A DNA stretch of 47,857 nt from the NCBI RefSeq assembly GCF_012979275.1, contig NZ_JABASZ010000007.1:1-47857 (forward strand), given 5' to 3'. The notes beneath the pieces were generated by a model, which made no database searches, was not told the DNA's origin, and worked only from the letters and a program-made list of their open reading frames with translations. This DNA is from Pseudopontixanthobacter vadosimaris (GTDB lineage: Bacteria; Pseudomonadota; Alphaproteobacteria; Sphingomonadales; Sphingomonadaceae). The first letter of the stretch is position 1, and every line of letters starts with the position of its first letter. A program made the translations under genes and the position numbers. Below are positions 8,018 through 17,197 of the stretch, piece by piece.

Positions 8018-8776
8018 ATGGAAGACGATCACATCGAAGAAGTGCAGCTAGACCTTGAAGTCGAGGATCCGCCAACCCCGGAACCACAACCGGAGGCGGC
8101 GACGGAAACAGATCCGGCAACCGAAGCCTTCGCCCGCCTCGAAGGCGAAATGGCAATGGTGCGCCATACGGTGCAAAACATGGCCAGGGAGCGAGCCGAC
8201 ATCGTGATCCCGGACTACACCGCAACGCTCAGCCAGATGGCCGAACAGTTGGCACAGGTCTCGAAGACGTTGAGCACAATCGGCAGCAAGCCTGCCATCG
8301 AGATGACGCCGGAAGACGTTGCAGTCCAGATCAAACGCACCTCTCTCGACATGCTGCGCGACAGCAGCGACCTGTTCCGGCAGGGTCGCAAAGATCTGGA
8401 CATCGCAACTGGTCGGCTCGCTGCAATTGTCGGGCGTGTCCGCACCGAGGCCGAGCAGAAGCGTCAGACCTGGCGCTTTGCAGGCGTCGGGCTGGTTGCC
8501 GGTATCCTGCTTTGGTCGATCCTTCCCGGCACCATCGCCCGCGCCATGCCCGAAAGCTGGCACTGGCCCGAACGGATGGCGCGTAAGGCTGTTGGTGAGC
8601 CGACCATCGTGGAGGCGGGCATTCGGTTGATCCGTTCTCAGAACCCCGGAGCATGGGAAGAGTTGGCGGCGGCGCAGCACATTCTCAGCGCAAACCGCGA
8701 AGCGTTGAATCGTTGCACGGAGCGGGCGGAAAAGGCGGAAACGTCGATTAGCTGTTCAATTCGGATTGAACCATGA
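8018..8776 (+). CDS. DUF6118 family membrane protein, 252 aa
   Basis: Start ATG 8018 has AGGAG (8006-8010) upstream, overlapping the end of the traA frame, so the gene was co-transcribed with traA. The N-terminus is very acidic and Pro-rich (EEVQLDLEVEDPPTPEPQPE). A long helical region follows (LARLEGEMAMVRHTVQNMARERADIV type), then a single membrane segment near residues 160-180 (GVGLVAGILLWSILPGTIARA). The C-terminal ~70 residues end in a helix with two Cys. This layout matches the DUF6118 proteins that follow traA in sphingomonad plasmids and integrative elements. Its function is unknown; a role in transfer is suggested only by linkage. Confidence 0.7.
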   Translation: MEDDHIEEVQLDLEVEDPPTPEPQPEAATETDPATEAFARLEGEMAMVRHTVQNMARERADIVIPDYTATLSQMAEQLAQVSKTLSTIGSKPAIEMTPEDVAVQIKRTSLDMLRDSSDLFRQGRKDLDIATGRLAAIVGRVRTEAEQKRQTWRFAGVGLVAGILLWSILPGTIARAMPESWHWPERMARKAVGEPTIVEAGIRLIRSQNPGAWEELAAAQHILSANREALNRCTERAEKAETSISCSIRIEP

Positions 8777-8957
8777 TGAACCTTCTACGGTATTGGGCCG
8801 ATAATCGAGAACATTCAGATCTCAGCCTGCTACCTTCGAATTCTTCCGTGCAAAAGGACTCTGTTTTGCGCAGTCCTCCCTTGCATGTTTAGGGACAAAA
8901 ACCGTTTAATGTTCTTTCTTTTAACTCCCTACGCATTGCCTTGCTCGAACCAGGCAT

Positions 8958-8988
8958 GATGAGCCAGATGGGACGGATATTGCTCATC
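8958..8988. promoter_or_regulatory. inverted repeat upstream of the SIR2-NTPase gene
   Basis: GATGAGC (8958-8964) and GCTCATC (8982-8988) are perfect 7-base inverted arms about 20 bases upstream of the ATG at 9008. The surrounding 230-bp gap is AT-richer than neighbouring genes and must hold the promoter. The repeat could be an operator or a leader hairpin; there is no evidence for a specific regulator. Confidence 0.35.
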
Positions 8989-9007
8989 TGATCGGAAAGA
9001 AAATTTT

Positions 9008-11440
9008 ATGCCGCAATCTGTCAAGGAACTCGCCTCAGAAATCATCCCAAGCCGCACAATTCTACTTTTTGGATCAGGTGCATCCATCCCGTCTGGAGCC
9101 CCAAGCGTAGAAGATTTGTGCATGCACTTGGCCAAGTCGTTCAAGCAGGAACGAGGAGACTACAACCTAGCAGAACTGACAGGCATTATAGAGCAAAAAT
9201 CGCGTAGCCGCAGGCAAATGATTGATCGACTTAGGGAGCCATTTAACAACTTGCGACCCACTGGAGGCCTGCTGAATCTACCTCTTTTCTCTTGGCGGTC
9301 AATTTTTACGACAAATTATGAAACCCTCATCGAAGATACTTACGGCAGGGCAAAACGACCAATAATATCATATTCGAGCAACTTCGATTTCTCTAAGGAA
9401 GAGGTCGCCGACGCTACAAAGCTATTCAAACTTCATGGTACGATCGATGAGGATGTAAGCCTGGGCCATCAAAGCCGAATGATAGTCACAGAACACGATT
9501 ACGAGCTGACAAATGACTATCGAGAACTGCTGTACGACCGGTTGAAAGCAGATTTGGCTGGCGGCCATCTTGTTATCATCGGCCACTCCCTAGCGGACCC
9601 TGACATAAGGGAGGTCGTCAATCGAGCTGCCAAGATCAATGCAGCCAGCTCTGGCGTAGGTAAGATTACGCTGCTTCTTTACACCCGCGACGAAGCTCGA
9701 GCGTCGTTGTTCGAAGCAAGGGGCATCGGTGTCGCATTTGGCGGAATCGACGACTTTTTTTCCGCTTTAGCGGACGAACAACCATCTCATCATCTGGTTT
9801 ATGAAGAAACTGGCGACTTTTTCGACAGTGTCTCTGGCTTAAGGCCTCTCACGATCGATGTAGCTCATGCCCACAATGCCGCAGATGCGAATGCGAGCGC
9901 AATGTTCAATGGTTGGGCTGCTGGATATGGAGATATTGCCGCTCTCCTCACATTCGAACGCAATTGCTCTGCACTCCTGAGTGAAGACGTATTGAGTCGC
10001 GATATCGATTTTCCAGTGATACTCGGACCGAGCGGCGTGGGAAAAACAACGGCAGCTCGCCAAGCAATGGTCCGCCTTCACGCAAATGGAATGCACTCGT
10101 GGGAACACAAAGTCGACCATCCCTTTCGCAACGATCTTTGGGCAACGGTGGCCGAGAAGCTTCGAGACGCCCAAACCCAGGGGGTATTGCTGATAGATGA
10201 CGCACACCTTCATTTGCGGGAAATCACGATTCTCGTCGATACGCTTGCAGCAGCACAAAATCGTCACCTGAAATTGGTTTGCGTATCGAGCAAGAACCAT
10301 TGGTCCGGCCGGGTAAAGTCTCCAGCATTCTTCAAACAAGGTCGAGAGTATGAAATGAGCAGGCTGGAAGCCGCAGAGATTGAGAAACTTTTGAATTTGG
10401 TTGAACAGAACCCAACCTTCCGGCCACTCCTTGAAGATGACTTTAGCGGCTTTTCTAGAACCGAGCGTCGCCGTCGTTTGGTCGATCGATGCGAATCAGA
10501 AACGTTTGTCTGTCTTAAAAACATATTTGCGTCAGATAGTTTCGACGACATAATTCTACGCGAGTTTGCAGCGCTGTCTGAGCCGCTGCAAGACATCTAC
10601 AAAGTTGTCGCAGCGACAGAACACGCAGGAGTTCGCGTACACCGGCAGATGGTAATAAGACTACTAGGGCTTGGAGCTGACAAAATCGGCGCCGTGCTTG
10701 AAAATCTAGAAGGTATTATTTCTGAATATTCGATCGATGAACGCGAAAATGTATACGGATGGAGAGGAAGGCACCCCGTAATTGTGGGCATAATTTCTCA
10801 CTACAAATATAATGATATCGACAGCACTGTTGGACTTTTTGACCAAATAATTGACGCTATCTCCCCCACATACGAAATCGAGCGGCGCTCTCTTAGGGAG
10901 ATTTGCAACCTTGAGACCGGACTAGCCCGCATCCCCGATAAGCGTGTCCAGAACCGACTATTGCGAAAGATCATCTCAATCGCGCCTGCGGAACGTGTAC
11001 CTCGGCACCGCTTGATTAGAAACCTGTTAGACCTCGAAGATCTTGAAGGAGCAGAGACTGAGATCAAAATCTTCAAAAGTGATTTTGGACGCGACGCTCC
11101 AGCAACGAGATACGAGATTGATCTGATGGTAGCAAAGGCCGTCAGGACTATTGGAATCATGCATGAAGATCGAGTGGCACGGATCAATGATGCCGCCCAG
11201 CATGCTGCAAGCGCTGCGGACCAGTACGCGAATAACAAATCGATTTTGGCATCCTACTCCAGAGTAGGCATCGAATATTATCGCCTCACCGGACGTCATG
11301 AGGTTTTTGACGCAGCTATGATCGCTCTAAAGGCTGCAGAAAGTGCAGTTGGTGATCCTGACATTACATCGATCATTCGCCTCGCCGAGCGTCGCATACA
11401 AGGTGATGTGATCGAACCACTCAACCCGAATGCAAAATAG
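9008..11440 (+). CDS. SIR2-domain + STAND-like P-loop NTPase protein, probable anti-phage NADase, 810 aa
   Basis: The N-terminal ~250 residues form a SIR2-like domain: the nucleotide loop LLFGSGASIPSGAPS (20-33), TTNYETLIE with N103, LHGTI with H143, and IGHSLADPDIRE (191-202). A P-loop ATPase follows with Walker A GPSGVGKTT (340-348) and Walker B VLLIDDAH (393-400). It resembles STAND-type modules that sense phage components. Residues ~600-800 are helical and repeat-like, suggesting TPR-type sensing. SIR2-STAND proteins such as Avs5, and related SIR2 defence proteins, deplete NAD+ on phage infection. That this one does so is inferred. GC content is clearly below that of the chromosome, indicating transfer. 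It is monocistronic, with a long AT-rich upstream gap. Confidence 0.82.
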   Translation: MPQSVKELASEIIPSRTILLFGSGASIPSGAPSVEDLCMHLAKSFKQERGDYNLAELTGIIEQKSRSRRQMIDRLREPFNNLRPTGGLLNLPLFSWRSIFTTNYETLIEDTYGRAKRPIISYSSNFDFSKEEVADATKLFKLHGTIDEDVSLGHQSRMIVTEHDYELTNDYRELLYDRLKADLAGGHLVIIGHSLADPDIREVVNRAAKINAASSGVGKITLLLYTRDEARASLFEARGIGVAFGGIDDFFSALADEQPSHHLVYEETGDFFDSVSGLRPLTIDVAHAHNAADANASAMFNGWAAGYGDIAALLTFERNCSALLSEDVLSRDIDFPVILGPSGVGKTTAARQAMVRLHANGMHSWEHKVDHPFRNDLWATVAEKLRDAQTQGVLLIDDAHLHLREITILVDTLAAAQNRHLKLVCVSSKNHWSGRVKSPAFFKQGREYEMSRLEAAEIEKLLNLVEQNPTFRPLLEDDFSGFSRTERRRRLVDRCESETFVCLKNIFASDSFDDIILREFAALSEPLQDIYKVVAATEHAGVRVHRQMVIRLLGLGADKIGAVLENLEGIISEYSIDERENVYGWRGRHPVIVGIISHYKYNDIDSTVGLFDQIIDAISPTYEIERRSLREICNLETGLARIPDKRVQNRLLRKIISIAPAERVPRHRLIRNLLDLEDLEGAETEIKIFKSDFGRDAPATRYEIDLMVAKAVRTIGIMHEDRVARINDAAQHAASAADQYANNKSILASYSRVGIEYYRLTGRHEVFDAAMIALKAAESAVGDPDITSIIRLAERRIQGDVIEPLNPNAK

Positions 11441-11648
11441 GATCGTTACCGGCCTTCGTAACCTCTCTCTGGAGCTCCTATTTCCAAGTAGCGACCCTCA
11501 CTGATCATCGTCAACTTAGGCAATTCATTTGAAAGGCAACCATATGGGGCAATAGCTTATCTCTCGCACATGCCATGGAACGTGGTAGCCAACCAAGCCT
11601 CGCCAAGGCTCTGGCAGTCACCCAATGAGCTGTAGTAGGCGAGATGCC

Positions 11649-12860
11649 CTATTCGCTGCGATCAAAACTCTCTGGCGCAGTGGAATAGCCCGAGCAATAA
11701 TTCCCCCACGCTTCCATCAGCTTAACCCGCGCGCCAGGATTATCTGAGGTGCCGAGATAGGTCGTGCGGCGATAGGCGGCCTGCACCGCATCTGGCGTCT
11801 TGTGCGCCAATGCCGCTTCGACAACCGCATTGGGGAAGCCTTCGTTCGCAGCCCAATCCGTGAAGCTGGAGCGGAAACCGTGGACATGGAAAGGCTCCTG
11901 CATGTCCCGCATGACCTTGAGCAGGGTCATGTTGGACATCGCCTTGCCGGTCATGCCGGGGAAAACCACTTCGGCTCCCTCAAGCCGCATTGCGTCCGCC
12001 TTCACGAGCACCGCCAAAGCTGCCTCTGAAAGCGGCACAATGTGCGCCCTGCTGCGCTTCATGTGTTCGGCTGGGATTGACCAAAGGCGCTGGTCCAGAT
12101 CGAATTCGTCCCACTTCGCGAGCCGCACTTCCTGCGAGCGAACACCCGTCAGAATGAGCAGGTCGAGCGCGAGACGAGAGTAGGATGGCTTGCGGCGCAG
12201 CGCGGTCAGGAATGGAGGAACGGCTACATAAGGCATGGCCTTACGGTTTGCCGGTTTCTTGACCTGCCTAGGCAGCCCCCGCCCCGCTTTCAGGCTGCTG
12301 TTGCCCGATGGAGCCTCCGTGGAGCGCCATCCTTTTGCATGTGAGTAATCGAGGACCGCACAAATCCGGTTGCGAACCTGACGGGCTGTTTCGGGAATTT
12401 CCTGCCAGATCGGCGTAAGGACCGAGATAATGTCGGCAGCGGTGATTCCGCCAGTCGTCATGTCGCCCAATTTCGGGAAGGCGTAGTTCTCCAAACTGGC
12501 CAGCCACTGGCGACCATAGACATCACTCTTCCAGCCAGCCTCGTTCTCCGAATGATATTGGGTGGCAGCTTCGCGGAAGGTAACCTTGGCGGCTTCCTCG
12601 TCCTTTCGCTCCGTTAGCACGTCGCGCTTCTCGACCTTAACCGCCTTGCGTAGTTCGGCAGCTTTCGTGCGGGCCTCGGCCAGCGTCACCAGCTTTGCGC
12701 TACCCACTCCGATGTCGCGTCGCTTGCCATCCTGCTGGAGTCGTAAATTCCAGTAGGCACCCTCGCGTTTGTCCACTTTCAGAAATAATCCGTCACCGTC
12801 CTGATAGGTGCCCGGATTCGCCAAGGCTGCCTTGACCGCCACCGCCGTGAGTTTGCCCAT
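11649..12860 (-). CDS. int: tyrosine-type integrase of the P4/DUF4102 class, 403 aa
   Basis: This is a site-specific recombinase of an integrative element. ATG 12860 gives MGKLTAVAVKAALANPGTYQ, the usual start of the DUF4102 arm-binding domain. The GTG at 12920 in the same frame would add 20 residues that overlap the repeat cluster and is less likely. Catalytic motifs are visible: Arg in LTGVRSQEVRLAKWDEF, H-x-x-R in HGFRSSFTDW, LAHKTPDAVQAAY, and the nucleophile Tyr in YRRTTY. It points away from the 3' end of tRNA-Tyr, whose end is ~200 bases upstream, which is the classic arrangement for integration into a tRNA 3' end. Four TACCCCCACACTT-like motifs lie between its start and the tRNA. Confidence 0.92.
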   Translation of the reverse strand: MGKLTAVAVKAALANPGTYQDGDGLFLKVDKREGAYWNLRLQQDGKRRDIGVGSAKLVTLAEARTKAAELRKAVKVEKRDVLTERKDEEAAKVTFREAATQYHSENEAGWKSDVYGRQWLASLENYAFPKLGDMTTGGITAADIISVLTPIWQEIPETARQVRNRICAVLDYSHAKGWRSTEAPSGNSSLKAGRGLPRQVKKPANRKAMPYVAVPPFLTALRRKPSYSRLALDLLILTGVRSQEVRLAKWDEFDLDQRLWSIPAEHMKRSRAHIVPLSEAALAVLVKADAMRLEGAEVVFPGMTGKAMSNMTLLKVMRDMQEPFHVHGFRSSFTDWAANEGFPNAVVEAALAHKTPDAVQAAYRRTTYLGTSDNPGARVKLMEAWGNYCSGYSTAPESFDRSE

Positions 12861-12865
12861 TGCTC

Positions 12866-12946
12866 TACCCCCACACTTTTCGGGACCGAGTTGCGAAACC
12901 AAAGTGTGGGGGTAAGCCACTTTACCCCCACATTACCCCCACACTT
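12866..12946. repeat. cluster of four TACCCCCACACTT-like sites between int and attachment site
   Basis: Copies are TACCCCCACACTTTT (12866-12880, forward), AAAGTGTGGGGGTA (12901-12914, reverse), TACCCCCACATT (12923-12934, forward) and TACCCCCACACTT (12934-12946, forward). The first two form a long inverted repeat directly upstream of the integrase ATG. Spacing and placement fit arm-type integrase or excisionase sites, or an operator controlling int. The first copy overlaps the int ribosome-binding region, so autoregulation is plausible. Confidence 0.65.
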
Positions 12947-13057
12947 GGCTCCGGTTGCAGGCAAATTGCAGCGGTCAAATGCGGACGGTAAGGGCGATAA
13001 TACCCTTGGTTTTCTGCGATTTCTAGGGGTTTCCGGGGATGTGCTGAGAAAGGGCGG

Positions 13058-13143
13058 TGGTGGACAGGGCTGGATTCGAACCAGCGTACGCTTGCGCGGG
13101 CAGATTTACAGTCTGCTGCCTTTAACCACTCGGCCACCTGTCC
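13058..13143 (-). tRNA. tRNA-Tyr(GTA)
   Basis: On the minus strand the acceptor arms GGACAGG (13137-13143) and CCTGTCC (13062-13068) pair, with discriminator A and an encoded CCA (13058-13060). The anticodon stem-loop CAGACTGTAAATCTG gives anticodon GTA (13107-13109). A long variable arm (CCCGCGCAAGCGTACG region) is typical of bacterial tRNA-Tyr. The T-arm TTCGAATCC is intact. The 3' end is the probable attachment site of the element carrying the integrase at 11649-12860. Confidence 0.95.
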
Positions 13144-13298
13144 ACATGCCCTGCTCATCCGCGCGAAGGCGGTTTGCAAGCCCCGCCGCTGGCGAGGCTG
13201 TTCGGCCGAGACGCGCGCAATGGCGAAGCGGCGCTTGCCTGTCAATGGGGGTGCTGGCATCAGGGCCGCGGAAATTACCGAAATATCAGGAGTGAGAC

Positions 13299-14093
13299 GT
13301 GGCAAAGGGCGAACGCAAGAAGGCCTTGCGCGGCAGGGCGGGCCGTATGCAGGGCGGACGAGGCAGCGGACGAGCCAGCACGGGCAGCGTGCGCCTGTGG
13401 GGCCGCCATGCCGTTGAAGCGGCGCTGAACAATCCGTCACGTAGTCACCGCAAGCTGTGGGCAACGCGCGAGGGCGTGGCTTCACTGGACGGCGAATTGC
13501 CCGCGGATTTTCCGGTGGAATATGCCGATGTGCAGGATCTCGGCCGGCTCGTCGCCCGCGATGCGCCGCACCAGGGGCTGGTCCTCGAATGTGCCGGGCT
13601 GGAAGACATGCATCTGGACGAGGTTCTGGACCAGGCCGAGGGGCGGGTGATCGTCTTTCTCGACCAGGTGACCGATCCGCATAATGTCGGCGCGATCCTG
13701 CGCTCTGCTGCGGCTTTCGATGCCGCCTGCATCGTGACGCAGGACCGCCATGCGCCGCCGGAAAGCGGCACGGTGGCGAAATCCGCATCCGGCGCGCTGG
13801 AAAGCGTGCCATGGGTGCGTGTCGTCAATCTGGCGCGGGCGCTGGAGCAGGTGGCGGAAGCCGGTTATTGGCGCATCGGCCTTGCCGGCGAAGCGGAAAG
13901 CAATCTGGCAGCAGCGCTGCCCACCGGCCCCGTGGCGCTGGTGCTGGGCGCCGAAGGGGAAGGCATGCGGCAGAATATCGCAAATCATTGCGATGCGCTC
14001 GCCCGTCTGCCGATCAGCAGCACGATGGAAAGTCTGAACGTCTCCAATGCCGCTGCCGTCGCGCTATATGCAATCGCCACACGCGCTGGCTGA
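13299..14093 (+). CDS. rlmB: 23S rRNA (guanosine-2'-O-)-methyltransferase RlmB, SPOUT/TrmH family, 264 aa
   Basis: This enzyme methylates the 2'-OH of a guanosine in the 23S rRNA peptidyl-transferase region (G2251 in E. coli numbering). It starts at GTG 13299 with AGGAG six bases upstream. A basic tail of ~30 residues (KGERKKALRGRAGRMQGGRG) leads into the substrate-binding domain WGRHAVEAALNNP. The SPOUT knot motifs follow: FLDQVTDPHNVGAILRSAAAF, VALVLGAEGEGM and ISSTMESLNVSNAAAVALY. Length is normal. It faces hup across a palindrome. Other TrmH-family targets are possible, but the domain order favours RlmB. Confidence 0.88.
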   Translation: MAKGERKKALRGRAGRMQGGRGSGRASTGSVRLWGRHAVEAALNNPSRSHRKLWATREGVASLDGELPADFPVEYADVQDLGRLVARDAPHQGLVLECAGLEDMHLDEVLDQAEGRVIVFLDQVTDPHNVGAILRSAAAFDAACIVTQDRHAPPESGTVAKSASGALESVPWVRVVNLARALEQVAEAGYWRIGLAGEAESNLAAALPTGPVALVLGAEGEGMRQNIANHCDALARLPISSTMESLNVSNAAAVALYAIATRAG

Positions 14094-14116
14094 CCTGTCG
14101 CAGGACCGAAACGAAC

Positions 14117-14148
14117 AACGCCGCATCGGACCGGTCCGATGCGGCGTT
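14117..14148. terminator. perfect 32-bp palindrome between convergent rlmB and hup
   Basis: The 16-base arm AACGCCGCATCGGACC is followed immediately by its exact reverse complement. It sits between the convergent stops of rlmB (14093) and hup (14191), where a shared terminator is expected. It lacks a following T-tract and has no loop spacer, so it is either a bidirectional terminator or a protein-binding palindrome. Confidence 0.5.
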
Positions 14149-14190
14149 ACTCCTGCCGGTGGCAGATAAGTCTGCCGCTAGTGGAGATTC

Positions 14191-14463
14191 TTAGTTCACT
14201 GCATCTTTCAAACCCTTGCCGGCCTTGAATTTCGGCTGGTTCGACGCCTTGATCGTCATCGGTTCACCCGTGCGCGGGTTACGGCCCGTCGATGCCTTGC
14301 GTTTCGCGACGGAGAACGTGCCGAATCCCACGAGGCGGACTTCGTCACCCTTGGACAGAGCCTGGGTGATGGCGTCGAAAACGCCTTCCACGGCGCCGGA
14401 AGCGTCGCTTTTCGAAAGGCCGCTCGAGTCCGCCACTGCAGTGATCAGATCATTCTTGTTCAT
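14191..14463 (-). CDS. hupB: DNA-binding protein HU, 90 aa
   Basis: This is the histone-like protein HU, a homodimer or heterodimer that bends and compacts DNA in the nucleoid. Full length with the standard start MNKNDLITAVADSSGLSKSD. The family signature is VGFGTFSVAKRKASTGRNP, with the DNA-intercalating Arg-Asn-Pro arm, and the C-terminus is KFKAGKGLKDAVN. AGGGGGA lies eight bases upstream of the ATG. It follows lon on the same strand after 231 bases, the common lon-hup order, and probably has its own strong promoter in that gap. Confidence 0.95.
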   Translation of the reverse strand: MNKNDLITAVADSSGLSKSDASGAVEGVFDAITQALSKGDEVRLVGFGTFSVAKRKASTGRNPRTGEPMTIKASNQPKFKAGKGLKDAVN

Positions 14464-14694
14464 GGATAAGTCCCCCTAATTCTGTTCTTTTCAGCGTTGT
14501 CGGTGAATCGCCTCGCCGATGGCGCGCAAATTGAGCCGGTTTGCGGCAGGCTGTCAAAGAAAAAACCGCAGAAAACTGCGCTTTCGCTCCTTATCGAGCA
14601 GCTTTTGCGACGAACCGATTGTCGAACTGCTGTGCAGCCGACCCTTGCCCCCCCGATACCGGACCGGGAGAACAAGTGGCCGGCTCGCCCTTAC

Positions 14695-17085
14695 TCAATG
14701 CGCTGTCGCCACCCCGCCCTGCCCGTGGATGATCGCCGCAGGCTGGCTGGCGAGGTCGTCCGCCTCGGTCCATTCGATTTCCGCAGTCGGCCGCGTCAAG
14801 GCATGTTGCAGCACCTGATCGACATGCGACACCGGTACGATCTCCAGCCCTTCGGTCACATTACCGGGTATCTCGGCAAGATCCTTCACATTCTCTTCAG
14901 GGATCAGCACGGTTTTCATCCCGCCGCGCAGGGCGGCCAGCAGTTTTTCCTTCAATCCGCCGATCGCCAGGACTCGGCCGCGCAGCGTCACTTCGCCGGT
15001 CATGGCGACATCGGGCCGCACCGCGATCCCCGTCAGCGTCGAAACGATGGAGGTGACCATGCCCACACCGGCACTCGGCCCATCCTTCGGCACCGCGCCT
15101 TCGGGCAGGTGGATATGGATGTTCTTGCGCTGGAAAATGCTCGGCCTGATGCCATAGGCGGGCGCCCGCGCCTTCACGAAACTGAAGGCTGCGGCCACGC
15201 TTTCGTTCATCACGTCGCCCAGCTTGCCCGTCGTCTTGATCTCGCCCTTGCCCGGCGTGGTGACGCTTTCGATCGTCAGCAGTTCACCGCCGACTTCGGT
15301 CCAGGCGAGGCCGGTCACGGCACCGATCTGCGCATCGTCTTCGCCCATTCCGTGCTTGAATTTCCTGACGCCTGCGAAATCGCCCAGATTATCGGGCGTA
15401 ATCGTTACGCTGGTCACGTCTTTCTCCAGGATCTTGCGAAGGGTCTTGCGCGCCAGCCGCGCGATTTCGCGCTCCAGCGTGCGGACACCGGCCTCCCGCG
15501 TGTAGTAGCGGATAAGATCGCGCAGCCCTTCTTCGGTCAGTTCGAATTCGCCCTCTGCAAGCCCGTGTTCGTCGACGACCTTGGCGATCAGGTGACGCTG
15601 GGCGATCTCCACCTTTTCATCTTCGGTATAGCCTTCCAGCCGGATGATCTCCATCCGGTCGAGCAGCGGCTGGGGAAGGTTCAGGCTGTTCGCCGTCGTC
15701 ACGAACATCACGTCGCTGAGATCAATGTCCAGCTCCAGGTAGTGATCCTGGAATTTCGAATTCTGCTCGGGATCCAGAACCTCGAGCAGGGCCGAAGCCG
15801 GATCGCCGCGGAAGTCCTGCCCCAGCTTGTCGATTTCATCGAGCAGGAACAGTGGATTGGACTTGCCCGCCTTCTTCAGATTGGTGACGATCTTGCCCGG
15901 CAGCGAGCCGATATAGGTGCGCCGGTGCCCGCGGATTTCCGCCTCGTCCCGCACGCCGCCAAGCGACTGGCGGATGAATTCACGCCCGGTCGCACGCGCG
16001 ATGCTCTTGCCGAGGCTGGTCTTGCCGACACCGGGAGGGCCGACGAGGCACAGGATCGGGCCTTTCAGCTTGTTGGTCCGCGCCTGCACCGCGAGATATT
16101 CGACGATCCGGTCCTTGACCTTCTCCAGCGCATAGTGATCCGCATCCAGCACCTTTTGCGCTTCGGCGATGTCCTTCTTGATCTTGCTTTTCTGCCCCCA
16201 GGGAAGGCCAAGCAACACGTCGAGATAGTTGCGGATGACGGTGGCTTCGGCGCTCATGGGCTGCATACCCTTGAGCTTCTTCAGTTCGCTCTCGGCCTTG
16301 GCCTTCGCTTCCTTCGGCATCTTCAGCTTGTCGATGCGTGACTGGAGTTCGGCGAGTTCGTCCTGCTCGCCATCTTCGCCGCCCAGCTCGTTCTGGATGG
16401 CCTTCATCTGTTCGTTGAGATAATATTCGCGCTGCGTCTTTTCCATCTGGCGCTTTACGCGGCCGCGGATCTTGCGCTCCACCTGCAGGACCGACAATTC
16501 GCCTTCCATGAAGGCCATCACCATCTCCAGCCGCTTCAGCGGATCGGGCTCGGTCAGCAGCGCCTGCTTGTCCGACACCTTCACATTCAGCGCACCGGCA
16601 ACGGCATCGGCCAGCAGCCCGGCATCGTCGATTTCCGGCAATTCGTCGCCCGCGCCCTCGCCCAGCTTCTTGTTCAGCTTGGCATATTCGCCGAATTGTT
16701 CGACGATCTGGCGCATCATCGCCGTCACTTCGCTGCCTGCGGCGGTCTGCTCTTCGTTCACGGTCACTTCCGCGACGGTGAAATCGCCTTCGTCCCGCAG
16801 ATTTTCCAGCGTCGCACGTGCACCACCTTCGACCAGAACGCGAACGGTGCCGTCGGGCAGTTTGAGCAACTGGACGATCTGGGCGATCACGCCGACATCA
16901 TAGAGATCGTCCCGCTGCGGATCGTCGCAGGCAGGGTCCAGCTGAGCCAGCAGGAAGATGTCCTTGCTGCCTTCCATCGCCGCCTCCAGCGCGGCGACCG
17001 ATTTGTCGCGGCCCACGAACAGGGGAACGACCATGTCGGGAAACACGACGATGTCGCGCAAGGGCAGGAGGGGTAGTAATGTCAT
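14695..17085 (-). CDS. lon: ATP-dependent protease Lon, 796 aa
   Basis: This cytoplasmic AAA+ serine protease degrades damaged and regulatory proteins. Start ATG 17085 gives [20 protein letters not shown], the conserved beginning of the LON substrate-binding domain; an upstream in-frame start at 17115 adds only non-conserved residues. A coiled-coil region ([20 protein letters not shown]) precedes Walker [16 protein letters not shown] and Walker [11 protein letters not shown]. The protease domain carries the catalytic Ser in [12 protein letters not shown] and the Lys in [11 protein letters not shown]. Length is standard. It lies downstream of dnaX and ybaB on the same strand, with a 112-base gap likely to contain its promoter. 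Confidence 0.97.
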   Translation of the reverse strand: MTLLPLLPLRDIVVFPDMVVPLFVGRDKSVAALEAAMEGSKDIFLLAQLDPACDDPQRDDLYDVGVIAQIVQLLKLPDGTVRVLVEGGARATLENLRDEGDFTVAEVTVNEEQTAAGSEVTAMMRQIVEQFGEYAKLNKKLGEGAGDELPEIDDAGLLADAVAGALNVKVSDKQALLTEPDPLKRLEMVMAFMEGELSVLQVERKIRGRVKRQMEKTQREYYLNEQMKAIQNELGGEDGEQDELAELQSRIDKLKMPKEAKAKAESELKKLKGMQPMSAEATVIRNYLDVLLGLPWGQKSKIKKDIAEAQKVLDADHYALEKVKDRIVEYLAVQARTNKLKGPILCLVGPPGVGKTSLGKSIARATGREFIRQSLGGVRDEAEIRGHRRTYIGSLPGKIVTNLKKAGKSNPLFLLDEIDKLGQDFRGDPASALLEVLDPEQNSKFQDHYLELDIDLSDVMFVTTANSLNLPQPLLDRMEIIRLEGYTEDEKVEIAQRHLIAKVVDEHGLAEGEFELTEEGLRDLIRYYTREAGVRTLEREIARLARKTLRKILEKDVTSVTITPDNLGDFAGVRKFKHGMGEDDAQIGAVTGLAWTEVGGELLTIESVTTPGKGEIKTTGKLGDVMNESVAAAFSFVKARAPAYGIRPSIFQRKNIHIHLPEGAVPKDGPSAGVGMVTSIVSTLTGIAVRPDVAMTGEVTLRGRVLAIGGLKEKLLAALRGGMKTVLIPEENVKDLAEIPGNVTEGLEIVPVSHVDQVLQHALTRPTAEIEWTEADDLASQPAAIIHGQGGVATAH

Positions 17086-17197
17086 GCAGATACTTTCGCT
17101 CGATTGGCCCGGCAAATCAGCAGCCGGGCGGCGCTATCCATGGTCGTTATATGGGTAGCATCGCCGCCCGCTGCAACAGCCCTGCACGGTGGCGGCG

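Noticed and set aside
12861-12920. GTG 12920 as start of the integrase
   Set aside because: It would add 20 residues unlike the family and place the start within the repeat cluster; ATG 12860 gives the standard N-terminus.
14497-16341. 614-codon open frame on the plus strand
   Set aside because: It is antisense to lon, with His/Arg/Asp-rich composition and no motif; lon is unmistakable.
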